Shown: piece by piece, positions 56,075 to 64,000 of the stretch | How the letters are laid out: every line of letters starts with the position of its first letter | Position numbering within the stretch: the first letter of the stretch is position 1 | NCBI GenBank assembly: GCA_002049455.2 | Contig: KV919043.1 | Location: forward strand, 1-64,000 | Source: Porphyra umbilicalis | Taxonomy: Eukaryota; Rhodophyta; Bangiophyceae; Bangiales; Bangiaceae | DNA: 64,000 bases | Reading direction: 5' to 3' | The notes under the pieces: model-generated | What the model was told of the DNA's origin: nothing | The model's input: the letters and a program-made list of their open reading frames with translations, nothing else | The model's database searches: none | Translations under genes and position numbers: made by a program

Positions 56075-57256
56075 TTACCGCCAGAACTGGAGCACATCAA
56101 CCATACGGGCACGACGCTCGCGCAGCGTGAGCCCTTCGAGACCGTGCAGCTCGTGCATCCATGCGCATATGACGGCAATATCAGGGTTGTTGAGGCTCAA
56201 TGCCTGCCTCTTGGTCGTGGGAAAGGGATGAGGCAGTTGGTCCCCAACAGCGACATCCGGTACGACACCTTGGAAATCATCCAGCATCTGTCCATGCCCC
56301 GGCAGCTCCTTCACAAATGGGCGCAGCGGCAGGTCGTCACTACTCGCTGAAGAGAGCCTGCTCTGATTGAAGCGCGCGCGGCAGGCGTTGTCCTGACGAT
56401 ACAGCAATCTACGTTGGCCCGCCTGCAGCTGCGCCGCGCGCGCCTCCACGACCGCCTGCAGCTGCGCCGCGCGCGCCTCCACGACCGCCTCCACCTGCGC
56501 CACGCGCGCCTCCACCTGCGCCACGCCCGCCTGCACTTGCGCCACGCCCGCCTGCACCTGCGCCAAATTCTGGATGACGTCGGCCATCCATGCGGGTGCG
56601 CCGTTGCCCCCCCCCCCGTGCCCACCGTGGCCAAGGGTCGAAGCCAGGCCGACGTGGTGCGCAATGATGGCGGTGCGCTTAGCAGCGGCAGCATCCTCAG
56701 CTTCCGTCACGGTACCGAGCTCCCGCCGGAACCACTTGCGGGAGCGTTCCTCATCTTGGGCGGCAATAAGGTGCTCTGCCTCAACCAGTTGCCCTTGAGC
56801 GACCGCGGGCGCCTGGACGGCGACGAGTAGCTCCCGGGTGTGGACATCGGCAACAGCCGGCAAGGCCGGAACAGTCGTGAGGTAGAGCGCGTTGTTGGCC
56901 GCGGGGCCCATATGGTCTGCTTCTTGAAGCACGTGCGGAGCGGGCACAGGTCGAGAGGCAGTCCCCCAGCGGGGCCAAACCCGCTCAAATGTACCAATGC
57001 ACAAAAAGCGGCGCCGGCGGGGCGCGGGCAGGCAACGCAGGGTGGCCGGGTCACCAGGGTGTCGGTCGAGGGCGGTAGGCGAGCACGACAGCAAAGCCAC
57101 AAGCAAGTGACGTAGGTGGAATGGTACCAGAGGGAGAGAGGCGTAGGGAGAGGAAGGAGCAGAGCGGTCACAGCACCGCACGTGGAGGAAACAGGGGCAG
57201 CAGCGCTGAAGTGGGGGAGGAGGACATTTGGCTTGTCCGCGATGCGAAACACGCAT
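56075..57256 (-). CDS. coiled-coil protein of unknown function (right-arm, open copy)
   Basis: The 393-residue frame begins at ATG 57256, about 85-120 bp downstream of three TATA motifs. Residues 1-115 are basic and Cys/Pro-containing. Residues about 125-215 are acidic/Ala-rich (EAEHLIAAQDEERSRKWFRR). Residues about 240-295 form a heptad-like repeat of VAQVQAG/VAQVEAR/VVEARAAQLQA units, predicted coiled coil. The C-terminal 90 residues (LPLRPFVKELPGHGQMLDDF, NNPDIAVICAWMHELHGLEG, VDVLQFWR) look like a compact domain that I cannot name. An upstream ATG (57333) opens an overlapping 208-codon frame in another phase, so the true start is not certain. The gene lies directly upstream of the TRAPPC10-like gene on the same strand. 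Confidence 0.6.
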   Translation of the reverse strand: MRVSHRGQAKCPPPPLQRCCPCFLHVRCCDRSAPSSPYASLPLVPFHLRHLLVALLSCSPTALDRHPGDPATLRCLPAPRRRRFLCIGTFERVWPRWGTASRPVPAPHVLQEADHMGPAANNALYLTTVPALPAVADVHTRELLVAVQAPAVAQGQLVEAEHLIAAQDEERSRKWFRRELGTVTEAEDAAAAKRTAIIAHHVGLASTLGHGGHGGGGNGAPAWMADVIQNLAQVQAGVAQVQAGVAQVEARVAQVEAVVEARAAQLQAVVEARAAQLQAGQRRLLYRQDNACRARFNQSRLSSASSDDLPLRPFVKELPGHGQMLDDFQGVVPDVAVGDQLPHPFPTTKRQALSLNNPDIAVICAWMHELHGLEGLTLRERRARMVDVLQFWR

Positions 57257-57340
57257 AGAAAGGACGAATTTGGCGCGTCGCCAAAGAATGACCGGATCGG
57301 TATCGTCTCAAAAAGGTACCACACTACAGTCATTGCGCAC

Positions 57341-57377
57341 TTATATACGTCCCGCTTATATAATACCCATTATATAA
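57341..57377 (-). promoter_or_regulatory. cluster of three TATA motifs (right arm)
   Basis: Mirror copy of 44385-44422, reading leftwards into the coiled-coil gene. Confidence 0.55.
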
Positions 57378-57684
57378 CTGAGCGCAACTCGATCGCCCTC
57401 GCGTGGGCCTCACCGCACTTGCAGCGCAGTTGACGCGATCATCCGGAGATGATCCGCGATCGAGTAATCTCTGTTGTCAAGTAGGCTGGACATTGGCGAT
57501 GTACCGCCGCCAGGACCCCTTCAGAACCGGCCCAGAAGCATTTCCTTGTCCATGGATGCGTGATCTGAGAAATCGAAACCCAAGTCCACGATCGAGCATG
57601 CTGCCGCCCTCTGATGGTGATGGATTCAGACTAGGTTGCCCAATCTTCTGTAAATTATTACGAGGGCTACAAAGTGCGCCACCC

Positions 57685-58231
57685 AGCGCAATACTCCTTA
57701 AAGCGTGGGCGCGCGCAAGCCCATTTGTGCAAGAATTTCAGGTCAGACGCCATGTTGCAGCACAAGATCGTGTGGCATGAACAAGACTTGTTGCACTTAG
57801 TGCAGCAGCAAGTTCTTGTTTTTTCATGGTTGGAGGGCAGAGCCTGGATACGTAAGCTGCTAATCAGTGCTCCAGAACCTTGATCCAAAGAGCATGGCGC
57901 GCCCTAATCGTAAGTGTCCTGCAGGGTTCGATATGCGCGGTTGTTGACGCACTCTGAAGCGCAGTTCTGCAGCATGAAAACGAGTTCTTTTGCACTCACA
58001 GTCTGCACCGCCGCGAGACGCTTCTTGTGATATGAATTTTGCAAGTGCGATCCGTGCAGAACCTTGTTCGATCCGTACAAAATCTTGTTGTAAACGACTT
58101 GTACTGAAAATCGGGCCACAGTGTACTGTCCAAAAAGGGCCAACTTGTCTCCGCCCTCCCCCCCCTCCCCGCGTCTTGACGTTCTCGCCCCCTCCGCCGT
58201 CGAATCGCCCTCCCCCAACTCCCTTGTGACG
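57685..58231. other. intergenic, promoter region of the RWD gene
   Basis: AT-richer DNA outside the palindrome. It contains repeated ttgtt.g(a/t)ac words (58067-58100) and a C-rich leader (58150-58215) before ATG 58232. No coding frame is supported. Confidence 0.4.
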
Positions 58232-58966
58232 ATGGATTACGCGGAAGAGCAGGCGCAGGAGCGGGAGGCCCTCGCCGCCATCTTCCTCGACGACTACACC
58301 CCCCTCTCCGACGACGGGCGGCGGCTGCAGTTGGCGCTCTCGCACCCCGCCGCCGGCGTTTCCGCCAAACTCATCGTGACGCTCCCCCCCACCTACCCCG
58401 AAGCTTCCCCCACGGTGTCCCTCCATCCCGGCTCGGGGTTGACGGCCCCCCGGCGGGCGGCGCTGCTCGGCGCCCTCGAAGCCGAGGCGGCCGCGCAGGC
58501 GGGGATGCCGTCGATCTTTGGCCTCCACACCTTTGCCATGGAGTGGGTTCAGGCCAACGTGGCGGGGGGGGAAGAGAGCGAGGAGGAGGACGTTGGCGGC
58601 GCCGGGGCGGTCGGCACTGGCCGGGGGGGGGGGGGGGGGGTTGACCTTTGAGACCCGCGACGAGGCGGGCGCGGACGGCGATGACGGCGGCAGGGGGGGG
58701 CGGTGGCGGGCGCCCGCGGGGACAAGGTATCTGCCAAGGTGTACGGCACGCCCGTGACCGTCGAGTCGTTTTCGGCGTGGGCAACCGCGTTTGAAAAGGA
58801 GCTTGCGGACGCGGCGGCGGCGGCGGCGGCGGGCGCGTCGGCGGGGGCTGGGGAGGCCAAACTCACCGGCCGCCAGCTGTTTGAGTTGAACAAGGCGGTG
58901 GTCGTGGAGGAGGACAGCGAGAGCTTTTGGGAGGCCGAAGCCGACGCGGAGCTGGCGGCGGGGTGA
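58232..58966 (+). CDS. RWD domain protein, RWDD1/Gir2-like (frame broken at G runs)
   Basis: ATG 58232 starts MDYAEEQAQEREALAAIFLD, a typical RWD N-terminus (E..EL.AL.SIY.D). It continues with KLIVTLPPTYPEASPTVSLH (the RWD YP..P signature, about residues 49-68) and FGLHTFAMEWVQANV to about residue 115, then an acidic EESEEEDV patch. After an 18-G run (58623-58640) and an 8-G run (58693-58700) the frame changes. The third block, KVYGTPVTVESFSAWATAFE ... KLTGRQLFELNK ... ESFWEAEADAEL, matches the conserved C-terminal region of RWDD1 (GTPVT.E.F..W...F..E...L.GRQLFE). RWDD1/Gir2 proteins bind the DRG2-type GTPase and Gcn1, linking ribosomes to stress signalling. The gene is probably intact with homopolymer length errors. 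Confidence 0.85.
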
Positions 58967-60170
58967 CGCGGGGGTTTGGGGCAGCCGCCGGAGGGGGGGG
59001 GGGGCATGGTGGCGTGCGGTGGGGTGTTGCGCGGTGGCACCTACGCGCGTGTGCGGTGTTGTTTGATGGTGTGTGGCTGGATGTGTCGCACGTGGGGCGC
59101 GGGGCGGGGGCGCGTGGGGGACGGCCGCGCAATCCTTTTTCTCGCGCGGTGACCCCTGCGGCGTGGCGGCCCGCGGCGGCTCGACGACCCGCTACGGGCA
59201 GCGGCTGCGCCGCCGCCAGAGGCGGCGCGCCCCGCCCGCTGCCGCGGCCCTCGCGTGCGCGGCGTCTCGTGCGGTCGTGCCGGCGCGCGGCTGCTGAGCC
59301 CCACGGCGGGTGCGCCGCCCGTCAGAGAAGCGTATGGGCGCCTCGGCTGGTGGCCACCACGACGCCTCGGTGGTGCGGCGTCGCCGGCGCCAAAGGTGGG
59401 GTGGGGGTGGCGACGCGGTTTGTCCCGGCAGGCGCGACGGCCGCCGGATGAGGATTGTGTGGGCGTTTTTTTTGTTTTTTTTTCCCCTTGTGACCCACGG
59501 TCTGCAAAAGTGACGGTGGGCGTCCGCGGTCGACCGCCGCGGTGCCCCCTCCCGCGCGGGGGGACTGCCGGCGAGATGGAGCGCGTGGCGGTCACCGCCC
59601 GACGTGTGGGGACTTGCGCAGCGGGCCCCACCGAGGGCGGCTCGTCGACGCTGTCGCCGAGCGACCGCGCGCCGCGTGGCGGGGCGGCACGCCGTCGGCG
59701 GCGGCGCGGGAGCGGAGTCGCGACGTGTCCGTGCCACGCAGGATCGGGCCGACCGTCGGGGTAGCCGCGGGGAATCCTGCTCGGCGCCCTCACGCGGTGG
59801 GTTGTTGCTCTGCATCAGTCAAAGGTCCTCCGCGCATGGCTGGTCAGCGAGTGCGCTGCGTTGAGGATAGCCATGACGGCTGCTCCGTATGCAATGCCCT
59901 GTACTCTGCCCACCGTCTCTGTCATGGACAACATGGGCGTTGATGGCTCGTCGCTGGGCGACAGCAGCGCCACCAACACTGGCAAAGGTAGGCGTGCGCG
60001 TGAAGAGGGCGCCAAAATTTCGTCAAACAGATGACCGCAGCAAAAACAAGGGCGGAGAGAGCATGCTCACCACACCTGCACCTCACCGAAACACCCCCTT
60101 CTTCCCCCCGGCGTGGGGTCACCGCGGGCCGCACCTCACCATCAGTACCTCAACCATAATACTGCTCCAA
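58967..60170. other. intergenic, no supported gene
   Basis: GC-rich DNA with overlapping frames on both strands (58927-59451 plus, 59041-59793 minus) that carry no domain. A T-rich tract (59465-59484) may be 3' regulatory sequence of a neighbouring gene. From 59820 the composition is balanced, with no gene seen. Confidence 0.4.
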
Positions 60171-60203
60171 AAAATCCCGCACTCCAACAGTTGCAAAAGT
60201 GTT

Positions 60204-60241
60204 CCAAATCGGCCTCTACGACCCCGCAGAGGCCGATTTGG
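60204..60241. repeat. perfect 14-bp stem hairpin
   Basis: ccaaatcggcctct and agaggccgatttgg pair perfectly around a 10-nt loop. It lies between the left TIR of the surrounding element and the 635-bp repeat. Confidence 0.85.
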
Positions 60242-60246
60242 AACTG

Positions 60247-60887
60247 TTCCCTGGCCTTTAGGACAGGGTGCTCTCAAAGTGTAGTGATGCACACATATAC
60301 TTAGATCAAGGGACTTGCTCTCCGTTTCAGAGGTGGCAGTCTGCATTCGTGTCCTCAGGGATCTGAGGGCGTGTCGACGTTGGAAGGGTCGCGATGACGC
60401 TAAAAGCGAATAGAGTTACGTGGCTGAGAAGGACTGTCCTGCCACAAGGATCACAGGGCCCGGACGGCCCCTGCCCGTGTGCCCCTTCTACCGCCCCGAG
60501 TGCCCCGAGTTGGGCGCGGCGACCGCGCGCAGCGACTACGGGGGTTGAACGCGCCCGCGATGACCCGCGGGTGATCGTGCCTGCGCGCCGGCTTCTGTTG
60601 CGGCGGCCCGTCGGCCTGCCATCTAGCGGAGCGGTTAGATGTGCGCTGCGCGGCGGAGTGAAGGACCCTCCCGTCGGCGTCGCGCGACGCCGGCGAGCCG
60701 CCGCCGCTGCGGTGCCGGCGGCGGCACCCTTTTCCCCGCCCCACGTTTCCCCCGCCACGGCAACGTGGCTGTACGTGCCCCCATGCGCGCTCGCGGCTAT
60801 GGAGTCGGCCGGCGTGCCCGGTGTCGATGCGTCGCCAAGCGCGCCACCGCCCTGAAGGCCAGGGTATTGCACGCACGTGCCTGGAAT
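60247..60887. repeat. repeat of about 635 bp, copy B
   Basis: The same repeat as 30884-31517, with scattered substitutions. Frames are broken in both copies. Near-terminal ccctggccttyagg words are inverted (60249 and about 60852-60865). Confidence 0.8.
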
Positions 60888-60926
60888 TTTGCAACAGTTG
60901 GAGTGCGGGAATTTTCGGAGAACAGC

Positions 60927-61136
60927 TGTTCAGCCGAGTCATCGGCTGTACTGGTCACAATGGCCAAAATCGCCTGTGTGCACCCTCACCTGTATGATGA
61001 CTTTCAAAGATTGAGCGCTTCTTTGGATGATTGTTCAGCCGCGTCATCGGCTGTACTGGTCACAATGGCCAAAACCGCCTGTGCGTGCCCTCACCTGTAT
61101 GTCGACTTTCAAAGATTGAGCGCGTCTCTATGAAAT
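60927..61136. repeat. 105-bp tandem duplication
   Basis: Two adjacent copies start with tgttcagccg(a/c)gtcatcgg (60927 and 61032) and end with gactttcaaagattgagcgc. They are about 93 percent identical by eye, so the duplication is recent. Confidence 0.85.
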
Positions 61137-61528
61137 GTGATGAGCGCTGCGTCAGTGTGACAGTGCTTTCGTTCTTTTTGTGCATGCTGCAGTGCATTAT
61201 TGTCGTTCCGCCAAAAAAGAGGTGAGTCTAGGAGTAGCAAAGAGGCGCTTTTCTGCGTTTGATTGGCCCAGACAGCGATCGGCTTGACTCGGGTCTCTCC
61301 AGCTTTTGCGGGGACGACCCTACCAGGGCAATGAAGCATTGGAGGATGGTCCAGCTTTACGGTGTTCCCTCCCCTTGCCCGCCCCCTCCCGTAGCGGCTC
61401 CCGTGATGCGCTCCTCCCTTCTGCGACGCGGCGTCCTACGCCATCCCCCCCCCCTCCCCCCCTGCTCCTATCGTGTCCTAAACTTTAGTGCACCCTACTC
61501 CCCCCCCCCCCCCCCACCGCCGCCCTCC

Positions 61529-61978
61529 ATGGATGGCACGCCACTCGCCGCCCCCAACGCGGCTGCGCTTGCCAGGTGCGACGTGACGACGCCTTTGGCT
61601 GACGCGGCGGCCACGCGGGTGCCCCCCCCGCAGCGAGGCGGCCAACGGGCGGCCACCGCGTGGCGGCGAGCGACGCGCGGTGCGGGCGCTGCCGCCGCCT
61701 TCGACGTCGCGTCGTCGACTGGCGCCGCGCTACGGAGCGCCACGGGCGGCGGCCGCCGCCGCGGCGCCACTGACACCGGCGGGAAGCGTACCGCCGTCGG
61801 TGCAGGCACGGGCGTGACGGCCGCCACGGGCGCGGCCACAGCCGCCGCACGCACCCAGAGAGGGCGGCGCCCGCGCAGTCGTCATTGGCATTGGCCGCCG
61901 CCGTGGCCGACGGCCGGCGGCGGGTCCGCGGCGGTCGCCCGCCGCGGAGGGTGCTCTCGAGGGGCGGGCGGGAGGTGA
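61529..61978 (+). other. Ala/Thr-rich open frame after a C-run leader, doubtful gene
   Basis: ATG 61529 follows a C-rich leader similar to those of real genes here and opens 149 codons (MDGTPLAAPNAAALARCDVT, then Ala/Gly/Arg-rich). The antisense strand is also open. No domain or continuation beyond 61978 is recognised; it could be a first exon. Confidence 0.2.
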
Positions 61979-64000
61979 CGCACCGCTGGCGGTGGGGGGG
62001 GGGAGAGGGACGGGGGGCGGGGGCCGCGTGCACCGCACCCGCGTGTCGGCAGTGGTGACGCTGCCCCGTGTTGCGTGGGCCACTGCTGGCACGGCCGCGC
62101 GGGGACGCCGCGGCCACACAGCCGGAAGCGGCCGCTCGAGCTGCCGCCTCGCACCCCGGCGGTTGGGCACTGGCCGGCAACGGTGCGGCGGATCATTGCT
62201 GCGGTCGCCGCCGCGCCCGCCGCCGTCGCGTCGACACGGAGCCGTCGCGGTGGACGCGCCTGCCGTGTGTGGCGAGGCTGCGAGAGCGGCGTCATGGGGG
62301 ATGGCGAGAGTGCGCGGGTCGACGACCGCTACGTCGCCGCTGCTACCAGATAGGGACGCGGCACGCAGCGGTTGGGGCCTTTGCCGTGCCGCCGCCGCCG
62401 CCGCTGCCGCCGCCACGCGCGTTCGTCCCCTCTGTTGGCGAGCTTACGGCGACGCGTCGCGGCATTGCGGCGGTGTGGGGGCCTCCCCATATGACGGGCT
62501 GCCCGCGAAGGCGTCGGTGCGCGTCCGTGGGGTGGGGCGGGGGGGGGAGGGCGGGGAGGTGCGGTGGCGCCGCCGCGGCGGCGGTCGGCGGCCCGCGCCG
62601 CCCCGTCTGGGTGGCGGGTGCACGCCTGGCGTCGCGAAGGACGGTGGCGGCGGCGGCGGTGGTGGCACGCGGCGGAGGCGGCGGCGGTGGCCGTACGCGG
62701 CGGTAGCGACGGTGGCGGCACGCGGCGGTGGTGATGCCGTCGTCGTTGTCGCTTTGTCCGCAGCGAGGATGCGTGGCGACTGTGGCGGCGGCGGCGGCCA
62801 CGGTGGGCAATGACGCCCGTGCAGGTGGCAATGCGCCCCCTCTAGCGGCCCGCACACCGCCGCGACAGCCATGAATCTGCACTTCTGCCACGGCACAGGC
62901 GCGCGTCTGGTCGATGCTGGTTGGCCCACGCCGCCGTCGCCGCCCGCGCCGCCGTCGGCGTGGGGGTGGCGCGGCCGCCGCGTGCCGCTGCCGACCCTGC
63001 GGGCGGGGGGTGACCACGCTGCGCGGCGGCATTGCCTCGGAGGTTGCAGGCGGCGGGCGTGTCGCGCGTGTGGTTGTCTCCGCACGCATGGCTGCCGGCG
63101 GCAGCAACAGCGTGGCGCGGCATGGTGGGGAGTAGGGAGACGAGGGAACGGCGGGGGGGGTGTGGTATTAATAACGTTAGTTCAATTACCAGTGTACTGA
63201 GACCGACCGTAGCCAAGCAATAAAGCGAGTCCTATCGCCGTCGCGGCGAGGAAGAAGACCTTTTGTTGAAGGGCATCCGATGGGGAGCCGGGTGGTGCCC
63301 ACGACGGCGACCCCGGACCCATGGTGTTTTAATACAAACAACGGCACTGGTCGATCGACCATCCGATCAAGCGATCGTAATGAGTGCCGGCAGACAGATA
63401 AGACAGGCAAGCAAACAAGCAATAAAAATAAACAATGCGGAAGTAACCCCCCAAAGGGCGTGCCACAAGCCGAGTCACACAAATCCGTGGATTCAGCCAG
63501 TCAAGGGGGCTACTCGTGGCTAATTGCCAATTGGGAGCAGAGATATGCTACATACCTCCAACGCGAGATTCGAACCGTCCCGGTGAGATCCGAGAATGGT
63601 GGAACCCGATTGGGCAATCGCGGACTCTTACGGGCCCGCGCGGGCGTAACTGCCCGGGCGGCGGGAGTCGCGAAGGGGCGCGCCGCTCAGTCCCGATTGG
63701 GGGGAGGTGGCGGTTCGCCGGCGTCGGCCGCGACCGTCCGATCACGCACGCGCGTGCTTGCGTGGCGGGCAGGTTGATCTGCGGGTCAGCTCGACGCTTA
63801 CGCGTAGGCGTGCCGGCGCGGGCGGTTCCACGCGTGTGGGTACGTTGGTGCGGGGGCGGGCGCGGGTGCCAGGGTTAAGACCCATGTTCGCGGCGGCGCG
63901 TCGAGCAGCACGTGCTGGGGTGGCCATCGTCGGTGCCGTGTGGCGCCAGCTTCGTCGGGGTTTGACTACCCCGGCGAGAAGGCGAAAGCCGGGACGCGGG
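61979..64000. other. no supported gene to window end
   Basis: GC-rich cgg/ccg-dominated DNA to about 63120 with frames on both strands and no motif. From 63150 to 63560 the sequence is AT-richer with simple words (caagcaaacaagcaataaaa), then GC-rich again. A T-arm-like cgagattcgaacc (about 63563) has no matching acceptor stem, so no tRNA is called. Confidence 0.35.

Larger units (their letters stand above)
53547..57684. repeat. right arm of the large inverted repeat (4.1 kb)
   Basis: Reverse-complement partner of 44078-48218. The inner border falls inside the TRAPPC10-like coding region, which continues into the spacer. The right side is therefore probably the original locus and the left arm the derived inverted copy. 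Confidence 0.95.
60171..60915. mobile_element. TIR element containing the 635-bp repeat
   Basis: AATCCCGCACTCCAACAGTT with gcaaaa (60171-60198) is the near-perfect inverted partner of ttttgcaacagttggagtgcgggaatttt (60887-60915). Inside the left end is a perfect 14-bp hairpin (60204-60241), followed by the repeat shared with 30884-31517. No coding capacity is seen. Ends and contents suggest one small element inserted in another, or an element that captured the repeat. Confidence 0.6.

Noticed and set aside
60927..61136. CRISPR-like array
   Set aside because: Only two 105-bp direct copies, with no spacer structure and in a eukaryotic context.
63540..63680. tRNA gene suggested by a T-arm-like cgagattcgaacc
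   Set aside because: No matching acceptor stem or anticodon arm could be drawn on the minus strand.

Overview
This window reads as nuclear DNA of a very GC-rich eukaryote. Host genes are eukaryotic: a TRAPPC10/Trs130-like trafficking subunit, an RWDD1/Gir2-like RWD protein, a 2-oxoglutarate/Fe(II) oxygenase and a short-chain dehydrogenase with one GT-AG intron. Much of the rest is eukaryotic transposon sequence. A bangiophyte red alga (Porphyra/Pyropia type) would fit the extreme GC content, sparse introns and long G/C homopolymers, but this is an inference. Most long open frames are both-strand artefacts of GC composition, so only frames with recognisable domains are called as genes.

Layout. 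1-3.6 kb: the N-terminal part of a pogo/Tigger-type transposase, a 404-bp TIR element flanked by TA, and a 1.4-kb element with perfect 18-bp inverted ends. 3.7-4.8 kb: spliced SDR gene. 4.8-9.9 kb: GC-rich DNA without a supportable gene. 9.9-11.6 kb: minus-strand 2OG-Fe(II) oxygenase broken by one homopolymer frame break. 12.3-33.7 kb: three copies of one non-LTR retrotransposon joined directly head-to-tail (about 8.2 kb full length, an 11.6-kb copy carrying two inserted DNA transposons, and a 1.6-kb 5' fragment). The element encodes an RRM-like ORF1 protein, three zinc-finger modules, a reverse transcriptase with an FHDD box and a C-terminal Cys/His plus endonuclease-like domain. 33.7-36.1 kb: a decayed minus-strand gene that looks like a Fanzor (eukaryotic TnpB homologue) with two N-terminal zinc knuckles, cut off at the LINE junction. 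36-44 kb: tRNA-like SINE remnant, minisatellites and weak candidate genes.

44.1-57.7 kb is a large palindrome: two arms of about 4.14 kb flank a spacer of about 5.3 kb. Each arm carries a coiled-coil protein gene with a cluster of three TATA motifs, plus the 5' half of the TRAPPC10-like gene. Only the right-hand TRAPPC10-like gene continues through the spacer to its C-terminus; the left one is cut at the arm boundary. The coiled-coil gene is open in the right arm and has an early stop in the left arm. Both TRAPPC10-like copies share a TAA at the same otherwise coding position. 58.2-59.0 kb: RWDD1-like gene. 60.2-61.1 kb: a TIR element containing a second copy of a repeat of about 635 bp that also lies inside the hAT-like element at 30.2 kb, followed by a 105-bp tandem duplication. 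The remainder holds no confident gene.

Several genes break frame exactly at G/C homopolymers, so some apparent pseudogenes may be sequencing artefacts. The in-frame nonsense codons and the LINE/Fanzor breakpoint cannot be explained that way.
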